Of a stretch of 64,000 nucleotides of DNA, positions 43,294 to 54,267 are shown piece by piece. A model generated the notes under the pieces. It saw only the letters and a program-made list of their open reading frames with translations, had not been told where the DNA came from and ran no database searches. The position numbers and the translations under genes are program-made. The stretch's first letter is position 1; each line of letters starts with the position of its first letter. The DNA lies in the NCBI GenBank assembly GCA_031216915.1, contig CM062289.1, positions 386,920,674 to 386,984,673 on the forward strand, read 5' to 3'. This stretch comes from Pictodentalium vernedei (taxonomy: Eukaryota; Mollusca; Scaphopoda; Dentaliida; Dentaliidae).

Positions 43294-45281
43294 TCAGCTG
43301 TCAAAGGTGGGTACGTTGACTTTGTTCTCTCTCACGAATATAAATTCATCAACAGTACTTGGGTCAAGATTAGCTCTCCTTTTACTGACGACAATTCCGG
43401 CTAGAGAAAAAACCCTTTCTGATGACACGGAAGTTCCAGGAATACAAAGATACTTTTTCGCTAGTGCGGCAACTCTAGGAAATCTGACACAGTTTTTTCG
43501 CCACCACTCCCTCGGGCACATATTACATGCAGAAACTTCTCTATATGAAGTTAGTTCCGTTTCCAGTGTATTTTCTACTGACTTGGTACTCACAGACGTA
43601 GCATCAAAATATTCGCCCATAATGAACTCCATGGCTTTTTTAGATTGTTTAATTTTCGATTTTTTAGGCTTTACTACACAAGTGTCTTCATGAATGGTAC
43701 TAGTACAAGTGGTGGCAAATGTAGGATCTGACATGGAATGCTTAGGCTTGCTAGAAGGTGAGACCTCGGGAACAAAACAAGCCGTTTCAGTAGCATCACT
43801 AGCTTCACTGCTTTGAAATTCAGACTCATGGTCCTTGTTGGGTACAGTTTGAGTTTCAATACTATTACTTCTCATTTCAAACATCAGCGCTTCCCACGCA
43901 GCTTGCTGTTGTTCTGTTGTTAAAAATTTTAGGCTTTTATATCTGATATCAAGTGCACTAGAAAGTATTATTGATTTCTTGCAAAATTCAACTGTGGCTT
44001 CACATTCACCAGTGGTTCCACTATCTCCATATCGTTTTGATAGATCATCAAAAATGGCTTCCTTGAATTCAGCTACACGCCAACTGTCGTCTGTGTCCAC
44101 CTTCAAATGTTTAGCAAGCAATCCACGTACAATTGGGTATATCATACTCAACGTAGGATATGTTACTGATCCTGCTAGGGTGGTCGCCATTTCAAAGGGT
44201 TTCAAAACTGGTGTTATCTGTTCCAAAACAATCCACACGTCGTCGACGTCGGGTAGTTCCAGAATGCGTGCATCAGAGGGATGGGTAATGCTTTTATCGT
44301 GTAAAACACCAAAAATTGCCAACCGTTGCTCTAAAACTCGCTCGCACATATAAAATGTCGAGTTCCAGCGAGTGTCTACATCTTGGATCAGTTTGTGATT
44401 TGGTAGGGAAAAATTTTTGTCTTTCAGTTTCAGATCATCGGCTGCAAGTGTAGATTTCCGAAAATGCGTAACCAGAGTCCGACAAGATTTTGTTGCTTTT
44501 GAAACAAAATTCAGCGAAAGCCCACGGTGGACTGCCAGTTGCAGTGAATGTGCCAAACAGCGGATGTGCACGAACACTGAAAGTCATAAACCTTTTGTGA
44601 TGTTTGCCGCATTATCGGTTGTTACTGCTGAAACTTTCTTAGGATTAATATTAAAGTCCTCTAGCACTCCCATCAAAACTTCATGCAAATGTTCCCCAGT
44701 GTGGTGGTCAGAAATTGACTTGGTGCACAATACACCATGTTTACACTCCCATGAATCGTTGATAAAATGGTAAGTGACAGTGACATAGCCCTGGGTGGCA
44801 CAACTAGTCCACGTGTCGGTGGTTAATGCAATCCAGCTAACATTCGAAAGCTCCGAAATCAATTGTGCTTTTCTTTCACAATAGAAGTGTTTCAGGTGGG
44901 ACCTTAATGTTTTGTTACAAGGTATTTTAAATCCAGGTTCTGTCTCCAACATAAAATCTCTAAATCCCCTTCCGTTCATTATGCTAAGTGGTCTTAAGTC
45001 CACAATGCACCACTCCACAAGTTTTTGTGTGAGAATTTGGCAACGATCTTTTGTGATAGCTGCTTTGCCACCTTTTCTGCGCTCGAAGTTAAGCTTGCTC
45101 TGTGTAGCTGTCTCTCTAGCTTTTGTTTCGAAAGTGGGGTGCTTGCCCCTTAGATGGTTCCACATACTTGATGTTGAGTTGTTATACTTTAGTTTTGTTT
45201 TGCACAGCTTACATTCAACTGTTTTTTCTTCAAAAAAAATTTGAACTGTTGCCAGACATCAGGCGTTTTTTTGGAAGCCAT
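43294..45281 (-). pseudogene. hAT transposase with BED finger, one stop and one frameshift
   Basis: The protein would catalyse excision and integration of the hAT element. The start Met (45279-45281) leads into a BED-type segment (W..F, then CKLCKTK and HLRGKHP, a C2H2-like set). The frame shifts within the T run near 45232-45239 (8 T). The main frame then runs from about 45226 to a TGA at 44584-44586 just after DNAANITKGL, and continues in the same frame from 44583 to 43294. Catalytic-fold landmarks are TTDTWTSCATQGYVTVT, RCLAHSLQLAV, DTRWNSTF and the C-terminal hAT dimerisation block (SVSSERVFSLAG, then SKRRANLDP). One substitution and one indel separate it from an open gene, so decay is recent. 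Confidence 0.9.
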
Positions 45282-46079
45282 TACTCTCATTAACAAGTGT
45301 CGTTTAAAAGAAATTTAAGAAACTTTAATTTTTTTATTAAAGACCCCTATTCAAAATTAATAATATTTGCCCGATCGTGTCAAACTGTCAATCACACTTT
45401 TACTGAAGCCTGGGGTCACGCCCCAACTGAGACATGCCAATTGCGTGTGATAGACAAACGTGCCTGGCATCACTTCAATTACACTCCTGGCTCACCCTTC
45501 TGAGTAAAGATTACATCATTACAGCTGCCATGTCAGACGACATTGGTTGAAGTCTGAGATCCAACGTTGCATAAGGCACATTTGCGACATAAAAGGCAAC
45601 ATTGATTAGCAGTGATTGGAAATAATTGAACTTATTGAAGTGAAATGAATGAAGTTCATTGAACACCATTCAACAAAAGTATATATCTCTTTCATGTCTG
45701 CCATCAAAGAGGAAGGAATGTTCGAAGATGTGTGCGTTTTTCGTTCATGGCCAGTAACCAGTTACCTCAGATTTTTGTCCACAAATAATTGTGTACGGCA
45801 ATGTGACACGACATTATTCCGTCACATTTCCTATATCCCCGAAACCCAAACCAAGAGTTTTCAGCCGAAAAAAGGGCAGACAGTTGTTAAAAGACATAAC
45901 AAGCAAATCTTCCGACTAGTCTACTACCAAATTATAAGATCAACTAAAAAGTCGCGTCGGCTTCGACTAGTCGACTAATCGTCCAAACACTACTTCTTGC
46001 AGTAACTGAACATTAGGATATCTTTTCCTGTTAACATGTCCAGACTTGGGAAAATATTAGCTTAGTAGACTTTGGTAAA

Positions 46080-46160
46080 AGCAAACCACAGGTGGTGGTG
46101 CTCTGTGGGGGGGGGGGGGGGGGGGGGGGGCATGAAGAAGAGGATGGGGGTGGGGGGCAA
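46080..46160. repeat. Long G run
   Basis: An uninterrupted run of G at about 46108-46130 followed by GGATGGGGGTGGGGGG. It could form G-quadruplexes or be a length-unstable or misassembled homopolymer. Confidence 0.6.
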
Positions 46161-46416
46161 ATCAACAATTATTTTATGATTTTTTAACATAGCATAAAAT
46201 GCATGAGCATAACTGACAACTAGATCTGGATATAACCTGGGGTTAATGGTGGTCCATGAACTGAAAATTTGGCAGTTTTTTCTTTTGTTTTGTCCCTGCA
46301 CGAACTTTTCCCTGAAATTCATCCCATTTCCCTGAAAATCCCCCTCAGGTTCCCTGAAAAATTATTCTGGAGGTTAACATGTCTGAATTTGCTGACAAAG
46401 GAAAAGGTGTATCCAG

Positions 46417-47011
46417 TAGAGTTGAAATGGTTACCGATTAATCAGTTAACCAATGATCAACGTCTTGATCGATCAAAAAAGTAATTGAGCGATTAACCGT
46501 TACTTTTGAACTACTGTATTTTCTGGGTTTACAAAGGAACAAACTTGCTCCAAAACAGGCAAACATTGTCACACTGACTCACATCAATTATATGAGACAG
46601 AGTAAAGTATACCAGTTACGCGATGACATACTTGTTCACTTGCAGGATCATTACACTGTATCAGTCGCTGGAACTGGTCATTCTTAAGTTAACCTTTACC
46701 CAATGTGAAATTTTCAATTTTTGTCTCAAAAACATAGCTTATGATGCCTCATTGGAACAAGCTCGTTCCAATGAGGGATCATAAGCTATGTTTTTGAGAC
46801 AAAAACTGAAAACATAATAAAATCTGAATGGAGATTTTTGATGTAGAGCTGGCTGATTTTGTCCTTTACATTGGGTAATGGGTTAATGCTATAAACCATC
46901 AACGGTACGGCAATTATTCAGCTACCTATAAGGGCAAGTGATTAATCGGTTAACCAAGGTTAATCCATGTGATTAATCAATCAAGAAAACCCTTTAACCA
47001 ATTCAGCTCTA
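46417..47011. mobile_element. Non-autonomous hAT-type element, 595 bp
   Basis: Termini TAGAGTTGAAATGGTTA and its complement (TTAACCAATTCAGCTCTA), with subterminal CCGATTAATC. Perfect 8-bp duplications GTATCCAG at 46409-46416 and 47012-47019. A TTAA MITE is nested inside. A fragment of the same family (CTAGAGCTCGAACGGTTAAC) is at 49921. Confidence 0.88.
46689..46886. mobile_element. TTAA MITE nested in the 595-bp hAT element
   Basis: TTAA at both ends; CCTTTACCCAATG / CATTGGGTAATGG termini; core CTCAAAAACATAGCTTATGA, TGGAACAAGCTCGTTCCA and mirror. One arm is shortened relative to the reference copy. Confidence 0.8.
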
Positions 47012-47019
47012 GTATCCAG

Positions 47020-47636
47020 TATGCATATTTGGAGGTTTGATGGTATGCTTTTAATCTTTACCTAACACAACTAGAAGTAAACACTTGCCAAAATATTTCT
47101 TGAAAAACTTGAGCTTGTTCCAATTTGAACTCTTAAGCTATGTCTTGAAGCAAGTAAAAGAAAAGGTTTTAGTATACTTAAATTGTACAGGGATTCTATG
47201 AAATTCTATTCTATAGCCTTGTATGTTTTCAATTATCCATGGATCCCCAGTTACTTCCTAAAAGCCACCTGATTTTTAATGCCTCGAGCAAATTTTACAT
47301 TCGTATCACATCCACTTACCTCTTTTACTTGTTGCTGAAGTTTTTCTTTTTCCAGTACTTCCTTGGTTGTTGCGTAGGCATGTTGAATGGCACCTTCCTC
47401 GTGGCTGTCTCCCTCTGTGAGACTGACCAATTCCTAAAAAAAAGTCTGTGGCTTTCTGTAGGATAATTTGTTAAAAGAATCTTCAATTGATCTGGAATAT
47501 GTAGGCTTACATAATTCTGATAATTCTTTTATCTTTATATGAATGTCATCTCCACTAAGATTACTGGTAACTTTATTTTATGGAGTAAAAAGACCTTTAT
47601 AAGATTGCAGAAGCAGTGACAGTTGCTAAAGTCTTC
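47020..47636. other. Intronic; MITE fragment at ~47055-47165
   Basis: CTTTACCTAACACAACTAGA, GAGCTTGTTCCAATTTGAAC and TTAAGCTATGTCTTGAAGC are remnants of the TTAA MITE. The rest, to 47636, has no supported gene. Confidence 0.4.
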
Positions 47637-47699
47637 TTAACTCTCTGCACTCTGATGTCAAAATACCAAAGTTTTCAACAGTGCATTTTTCCCACAATA

Positions 47700-47960
47700 G
47701 AGTATAATGGGAAAGTGGGATGGGAGAATGAAGGACATGTGGTTAGAGGAGACTCAAAGGAGAGGGTTAATATGCTAATCGGAGAGATTGGGAAGAATGG
47801 GGCAAGGGATGTCATCAAGCAGTTCGTCTCCGAATGTTGGGAGGAGAGAAGAAGCGTGGGAACAGGGAGGCAGTTGGGAGTTCAGGGGTAACCAAGGCCT
47901 TCTCGTCCGAGAACCACGATAAATCAGCGGCTGGCCAAAGTGTTATTATTATTAACTGAG
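47700..47960 (+). other. ORF fragment of unknown origin inside the 47637 element
   Basis: An open stretch of ~65 codons (WENEGHVVRGDSKERVNM, then KNGARDVIKQFVSECWEE) ending at 47891, purine-rich and richer in G than its surroundings. It reads like a piece of a real protein, possibly from a larger transposable element, but I do not recognise it. It is flanked by AT-rich sequence on both sides. Confidence 0.35.
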
Positions 47961-47967
47961 AATTTAA

Positions 47968-48022
47968 AAAATTATATCTTGTTTGACAGAGCTCATTGAG
48001 CTCTGTCAAACAAGATATAATT
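47968..48022. repeat. TTTGACAGAGCTC palindrome, near perfect
   Basis: TTATATCTTGTTTGACAGAG and its complement around a centre at CTCATTGAG. The cleanest of five copies. Confidence 0.8.
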
Positions 48023-48109
48023 TGTTAAATTTTGCAAGCTACATGGGCAATATGGAGTCAATGATGAAAATTCTGAAATACTACCAGAGTGCAAGGAGTT
48101 AATTTTTGG

Positions 48110-49151
48110 GATCATGCAATCTTTACTTCTGTGTTGACTGTTTTGGATCTGGGACCAAATTTCCAGATTTACTCTTGGGGGTCAAGTCAGATTGTCAGAT
48201 TGGCATGTTCAGGCATTGGGTATTTTGCAATTAAATTATCCATTTTATCTTTATCAGCAGAATACGTTTATTGTCAAATTCAGCCATTTGGGTACTAATA
48301 TTTGGTCTCCTTTTACAATTGTGAAAATCAAAATCCGGAAGGTCAAAATCATCAATTTGTAGTAGATCAGAATCAAAAAACTTTCCCACCGCTGGAATCA
48401 TGGTCATCCCTAACATCATTTTCATTATACACCCAAAAGGTTTGCTGACGGTATGCGACTTATCAGAAATGTTGTCAAATTTGTAATTCAATACTGTTTG
48501 GAAATCGAAATTTTCAAACACCTCAATGGGGTAAGCAATAAAGTCAGATGCAAATATTACAGGATTCTGAACCTTTCCCTTGTCAGCAGCAGTAATTTTA
48601 GTTGTGGGTTGCTTCCCTTGAATCAGATGTTGAGGCGATTTATTTTTCTTTCCTTTATCTAATCTGCTATTAATTTCATCAATTGAATGAAATAATTTTG
48701 ATAAAAATGTCTATCGTTGATGATTCAAGTTTGTCAAAAATATCTGAGCTGGGACGGACCTTTTTTGATGGCATCAAATCTTATGAGTTGTGTTTATGAT
48801 GCTCATCTTTGGATCGCCTATGACTACTAATATTATTAGAACTGATGCCAATTTAAGTTCTATTCAAGTTGTCCCGCTTATCGTATGAACATGCCTTGTC
48901 ATGGATGGTTTTGCATCAGTTTTCTTTGAAGTAAAAGGTTTGTCTTTATTACTGAAATCAAAACCATGAAAGCAAGGTTCTTCAGAATTAAAGGCAAACA
49001 GACTTAAAACATCCTCTAAATCTGTCACCTCAGATAGCATCTTCTCATCAGAAAGCTCAAAAGGTTTAGTGGGAGACTGTGTTGCAGAAGTTGCTAAATT
49101 AATGACAGTCTTTTCAACCTCCAAATCTGATTTAGTTTTAGCCTTTGGCAT
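48110..49151 (-). pseudogene. Degenerate DIRS gag relic
   Basis: On the minus strand the first part (Met at 49151; DLEDVLSLFAFNSEEPCFHG, then FDFSNKD) aligns in order with residues ~60-85 of the DIRS-A gag, and the segment near 48231-48521 (FFDSDLLQIDDFDLPDFDF) with ~275-300. The DNA at 48133-48172 (CTGGGACCAAATTTCCAGAT and on) matches 36913-36950. Frames are broken several times. No RT, YR or ITR remains, and the 3' side stops at the edge of the 47637 element. Confidence 0.75.
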
Positions 49152-49177
49152 GATGAAAAATTGACAGCCTCTCTATC

Positions 49178-49390
49178 TTAACCCTTTACCTAACATAACG
49201 GCCAAAACTAAAAAAAAAACTACTAACTAAAAAATCGCTAATTAATTTTCATTATTTTTTTCATTTTTTGTCTCAAAAACATAAGTTATGACCCCCCCCC
49301 CCCCCATTGGAATGAGCTCGTTCCAATGAGGGGTCATAAGCTAGTTTTTTTGCAAGTGTCGTCTGATTTTCGTGTTAGGTAAAGGGTTAA
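49178..49390. mobile_element. TTAA MITE with internal deletion and a C run
   Basis: TTAA at both ends; CCCTTTACCTAACATAACGG on the left and TCGTGTTAGGTAAAGGG on the right. The right core is shortened (CTAGTTTTTTTGCAAGTG). A run of 14 C at 49292-49305 replaces the short CCCC of other copies. Confidence 0.82.
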
Positions 49391-51046
49391 ACGTGCCCTC
49401 AACAACTTAAGACATATTATCATATAAGACAGCACCTTATAGGGCATCCAGGTCACATGATATTTGATGAAATCGCATGCTTTTCCGCATCCCTCAGTGT
49501 TGTTTGAATAGAGATCTATTTGTGCCATTTGACAACATATGCCTTGTTTATCTTGATTACTTGGAGATTTAACTGGGAAAGAATTAATATCAAAACAAAG
49601 TGACACAAGTTTCCACTCAGTGCAAGAAACAAACACCATAATGACTCATTTTGGGTTTTTTTTTATACTATAATATGAACCACATGTCATTTGTGTTGGG
49701 GAATCCATGTGGTAAATGTTTTAGAGTATTTTCCCTTGATGTGGAGACAATACAAATTGACTGATGATGATCAAGAGATCATTGTTGACATGTATAAAAA
49801 GTCTGGTGTTGGGAAGATTTCCTTGTGAATGCTACTATGCTCTTGTATTGACAGACCAAGTGAAGCAAACAGTTAATAAAGCATGCAGTTTACTTTTCAT
49901 TTCACAAACATAAGAAAATTTCTAGAGCTCGAACGGTTAACCGATTAACCCACAATCAACATCGTGATCGATCAAAAAAGTCCTTTATCGATGAACCATT
50001 TTGGAACAGACACATATACACTTCTTTCGGTTCAGAATTCTTGAATAACGAAGACAACCGCCTCATCTTTGAAGTGGTACATGACTTTATATTATCAAGT
50101 AAGCGATTCCAATGATTAATTTCTAATACAGTAACCCATTTAATAAAACTTAATATTATTATAAATGTTATTTCCAAATTAGCTCAACATAACGAATATA
50201 CCCCTCCACAACATTCAACTTTCCTTGCAGCTCAATGCCACCTGGACTGTATTCATAGACTGTATTCATAATCTTTTACTAAACCAACTGAATGACATTT
50301 TCTATACCTACTTACGCCTTTTTTGTCTGTATTTAATGCATCATGGATTCAAGCTGATCAAGATTTTGTTTTGTTTTTTTTCAAATCGTTCTTATCTTCT
50401 TCACCTTGTAGTCTAAATATTCTCACATGTCGTTGCCCGGGGGTCCCCACCGGTCAGTCATATTTGCAAAAAAAACGCTCTCATGCAAATCTTATTATCT
50501 TTCCAACTTTGGAATCGGAAATATGGCTTGTGTCCCTCCACTGGGGTGAGCTCATTGAGCTCGTTCCAGTTGGAGGTCAAGAACTGTGTTTTGGAGCTGA
50601 AAATAAGAATGTCTAGTTATTCAAGAAGTCTTCTGTGCAACTACCATATTCTATCTGCGTTGGGCACTGGGTTAACCTGGTGGACGAGAGGCGGGAGCCT
50701 CCGGGTGACTATGTGTGAGCTCTTCTACTGACTTATACCAGACGCTTGTGTAATGTATACAAATACTGTTTAAACTAAAAACACTAAAATCACTCATACC
50801 TGCCATTGTAATTGGTAACTCTTTGTAATCTTGTTCTTGGTGGAAATGGCCTTGTATAAGCTTATAGCTACCTGCTGAATCCACATTAATGTTTGTAACT
50901 AATTTTTCATATGATTTTGTACTCTTAAAATAAATAATGTTTAAACCAATAAAAGTGTCTAATGATGGACTTCAGTTTAGTGAGGGATTACCTAAGAATC
51001 AAAACTTTTTTGGGGCTTCATTGAATTTCATTATTTTTTCTAACAG
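49391..51046. other. Intronic; hAT-MITE fragment and divergent palindromic MITE
   Basis: A fragment of the 46417-type element lies at 49921-50000. At 50455-50675 there is a divergent TTAA-like MITE: CCCTCCACTGGGGTGAGCTC and its mirror, ending GCACTGGGTTAA. No gene supported. Confidence 0.45.
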
Positions 51047-51147
51047 TTCATCTGTCACTCCTATGAAATCCTCTGGTTCTTGCATGTCATTGGAAGCAGC
51101 AAAAAGTGTGAAGAGAACACTATTCAGCAATGAGACGATGCAGACAG
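51047..51147 (+). CDS. Host gene exon 8
   Basis: Exon of 101 nt between acceptor attttttctaacag and donor gtaaac. One base, 33 codons (SSVTPMKSSG through NETMQT), then G. The G plus AT at 54944 forms GAT (Asp). The segment contains Ser/Thr-Pro and basic residues around VKRTLF, compatible with a regulated phosphoprotein, but this is only a reading of composition. It lies between TTAA MITEs (49178 and 51332). Confidence 0.75.
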
Positions 51148-51331
51148 GTAAACCTCTTTCTGTTGGTAATCAGGTAGGATAAAAAGTCTTTTTTTACGGT
51201 ATATCAATTCAGAATATAATATGAAAACAAAATTTAAAAAGGCTTGAGATAGAATTCCATTGTCATTAAGTTGTTTTAGAATATGCATTTTAGAGCAAGA
51301 ATTCTGAAGTCAAAATCCATTGCTGTTGTCT

Positions 51332-51574
51332 TTAACCCTTTACCTAACGTAATGGCCAAAACCGGCCAGCGCTATTCTCAAAAATCGCCAATTAATTTTC
51401 ATTATTTTTTTCATTTTTTGTCTCAAAAACATAGGTTATGACCCCTCGTTGGAACGAGCTCGTTCCAACGAGGGGTCATAACCTATGTTTTTGAGACAAA
51501 AAATGAAAAAAATTAGTTATTCAAGAATTATTTTTGCAAGTGTCGTCTGCTTTTCAGGTTAGGTAAAGGGTTAA
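51332..51574. mobile_element. TTAA MITE, intact, near-perfect palindromic core
   Basis: TTAA at 51332-51335 and 51571-51574. CGTTGGAACGAGCTCGTTCC AACG forms the centre, with GAGACAAAAAATGAAAAAAA mirrored on both sides. Shares its right TTAA with the next element. It begins 185 bp after host exon 8. Confidence 0.88.
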
Positions 51575-51747
51575 CCCTTTATCCAATGTACACAATATAA
51601 AAATTAATTTTTATTTTTTTTCAAATTTTTCACAAAATTTCCACAAAACCATTGCAGAAAGTTTTGTTGAAATTTTTTTTAAATAATGTTTTTCTCCCGC
51701 TCAAATTGTAAATTTGGATGTGTCGAGTTCGTTAGATAAAAGGTTAA
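51571..51747. mobile_element. TTAA MITE, second subfamily, abutting the previous one
   Basis: TTAACCCTTTATCCAATGTA on the left and TTCGTTAGATAAAAGGTTAA on the right. The internal pair CACAAAATTTCCACAAAACC / GTTTTGTTGAAATTTTTTTT is of the 56467 type. Confidence 0.75.
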
Positions 51748-51853
51748 TATGATAAAAATACCCAAATTATTATATTTCACAGTACCAAATGAAATATAGA
51801 TAAAAAAGTAAAAGGCTATTTCTGATGTTTACAAAATAATTTCAAGATTATTA

Positions 51854-52259
51854 GGCCTAAAAAAATTAAAAATCTGTTTCTCAGGCCCTCCTGCATGGTC
51901 CTTTTGGCTGCCGCATGCTCTCTTTTTATAACTAAAGTAAACTTTAAAAAAAGTAAAAATTAAATGGTTTATGTCTGATATTTCACCAAAGTTAAAAAAA
52001 ATTGATAAATTTGTCCCTTGAGTGCAAGAAGGCTTTGCAATGCTTCAGCATTGCAAAGCCTTCTTGCTCTCAAGGAACGAAATACACCACCACCCATGCT
52101 ATTCCGTAGATTATGAGTCCTAAAACAAAAACCAAGAACATGAACTTTTAATGGCAAAGAAATAATTACACAAAATAAAAAATAAAATAAAAAACCGCTC
52201 GCCTGCATGCAATTTTACAAATAATGGCCCGAGAAACAGAAGATCTACTTTGTGTGGCC
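51854..52259. mobile_element. GGCC-ended palindromic MITE, copy 5
   Basis: GGCCTAAAAAAATTAAAAAT at the left, central hairpin AAGGCTTTGCAATGCTTCAG with complement at ~52028-52068, TTTGTGTGGCC at the right. Same orientation as copy 4. Confidence 0.85.
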
Positions 52260-52360
52260 TTATTCACATTATTTACTCAGTGTTCATTCACTCCAAATAA
52301 ACTGGTAGCAAATATTTTATTATCTTCCAGGATTACTAAAAAAAGATTTAAGCAAGATAA

Positions 52361-53069
52361 AACTAGAGGCTCAAGAGAGCCTAAAACGCTCACCTGAACC
52401 AAGTTGTCCTAAACTATAAGGGTTATGGGTATGAAGAAAATGTAATCTGAATGAACCATATGACAGATTCGCCAGCAATTTTTTTTGTCCAATTGTTTCA
52501 ACTGCTGAGAAGAATGCTTCATACCAAATACAAAATCTCCAGTCGATGCAGTTTGGGAAATGTTGGACTTTTCATTTTTGTTTTTGCTCCAGGGGTTCCC
52601 ATAGGGAACCGCGAAAAATTTTGGGAGCATGAATGAAGTACTTAGGGTCAACTAATACCACATATAAAATTTGGTTCAAATCGCACCATTGGTTCTTGAA
52701 ATAGAAATTTTCAGGGGAGCTCAAAAGTGAGCCCATCCCCTGGAGAGCCCAAATATGGACCTATCAACTTTCTTTGAACAACTTTTAATCTTGAACACCA
52801 GAGGAAGTTTTGAACCAAATATTAAAGCATTCCCACTTATGGTTCATGAGAAGATTTTTAAAGAATTTCATCATATTTGGGCATAAGACCACTTCCAAAA
52901 AGGGTGGAGACCCCATTTGAACAAAACTAAAATAGAATACACCCATGATGATGTGGCCCATATATGTTATTTGGGCCATTGGCTTGTGAGAAGAAGATTG
53001 TTTTGTAAAAGCTAATGCACGATGGACGCCAAGTGATGGCAATAGCTCACACTCTCAGTCAGGTGAGCT
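52361..53069 (-). mobile_element. HINE-like element, reverse orientation
   Basis: On the minus strand it starts AGCTCACCTGACTGAGAGTG, then TGAGCTATTGCC, as the element at 23025 does, and ends AGGCTCTCTTGAGCC, then TCTAGTTTT, a 3' hairpin followed by the terminal motif. Only ~700 bp, with few internal repeats. Confidence 0.65.
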
Positions 53070-54212
53070 AAAAAAAGGTCAATTAATAAAGAAATGTTTT
53101 GATAAGAGGCCAATTAAATAGATCAACTGTTAACAAACAAAGTACAGTGATTACACCTAGCTGTTACCTACAAATTACTTGAAGGTGTGAATTCTGTCAT
53201 CAGCGATTTTATTGAAAATCTTGGACTGAAATAATAAACTACAAAGCCTTTGAGACATGCCAAAAGTATATATTTTGTGTCAAATGCTAAATTTTTTGTG
53301 CCAAATGAAATATTTTAGTGCAATTGGCACCCGACAGTATGAACACTGATAATAAATATGAGCAATATTTCTATTTTTTCTTGGATATTCTTTTTTCACA
53401 ATTCTTAATTGATTTTCATATTCTGTATGTGCGACCCATCTTCTGGGAGATCTGCATCATACCATCTCTTGAAAGACAACTAGTTTTTCAATATTCTCTG
53501 GTTATGGCAAATGAGATAGCTGAATTGTCTCCTGTGGATGTGTCAATGGCAGAATGGTCTGTAGGACACCAAAAGGCAGGGTGCAGCTTTCCCTCTTTTT
53601 CCGATAATCTTGCATGAGCATGGTAAGTTTGTTTATTATCATTCCAAAGATGGTCTAAACAAAGGTTCCTTTATGCGGTGCATGATACCATCACAAAAGC
53701 AATTCTCTGGCAGGAGTTGAGCTCTGTTTGGCCCATCTTGTGGTGTTTCTCCATGCCATCAAACACTCTCAAAGGTGTAATGTCTGGTGGCATCACACAG
53801 CTTGGGTGATAGCACTGTGGAGACTTTTTATAGTGTTGATGGATAAATATGAACAGAAAACAGGATGTTGAGCCACTGTTGTCATGTTTAATTCTGGCAA
53901 TAATACAGATCAGCTTATTCCAGATGGGTGATTAAGCTTAGTAATCGGCGGTGCATTATATCATCCATGGGTGTTAAATGAAAATCTAACTGTCCCATGT
54001 GTTTACCCTTAGTCCTCAAACTGCCGCTTTTATATTGCTTTGAAAGAGTTGCCCCAAGTGTATTCTTCCTTCAGAACTCTAATGGCAGGCTGCATCTATC
54101 TTGACAATGTTTTTACATCAGTATTGGCTGCCTTTACCGGCAGCCAACAATGAAGTAAAAACACTGTTTAGTCATCTGCAGCTGTGTGCATATAAATGTC
54201 CAGTAAATGAAT
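53070..54212. other. Intronic, no supported gene
   Basis: An ORF of 99 codons at 53318-53617 has no recognisable motif and is probably chance. A short hairpin at 54120-54150 (TTGGCTGCCTTTACCGGCAG) resembles the centre of the 19429 element. Confidence 0.4.
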
Positions 54213-54216
54213 AAAT

Positions 54217-54267
<51 letters not shown>

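Larger units (their letters stand above)
41656..45992 (-). mobile_element. hAT DNA transposon, 4.3 kb, with 8-bp target duplication
   Basis: The termini TAGTGTTTGGAC are inverted at both ends, with AGTCGACTAGTCG subterminal motifs. Perfect direct duplications CTTCTTGC lie at 41648-41655 and 45993-46000. It encodes a BED-finger/hAT transposase on the minus strand, broken as described at 43294-45281. A TTAA MITE (42081-42324) and a degenerate one (~42730-42950) lie inside it and are therefore younger insertions. Confidence 0.93.
47637..48102. mobile_element. TTAA-bounded element with TGCACTC termini
   Basis: TTAACTCTCTGCACTCTGAT on the left (47637) and CAGAGTGCAAGGAGTTAA on the right (to 48102) are inverted. 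It contains the 47700-47890 ORF segment and the palindrome at 47968-48022. Confidence 0.6.

Noticed and set aside
43979-44773. Plus-strand ORFs over the hAT transposase
   Set aside because: Antisense shadows of the transposase gene.
53318-53617. 99-codon ORF as a gene
   Set aside because: No splice context, no domain, low-complexity start, and not in phase with the host exons on either side.
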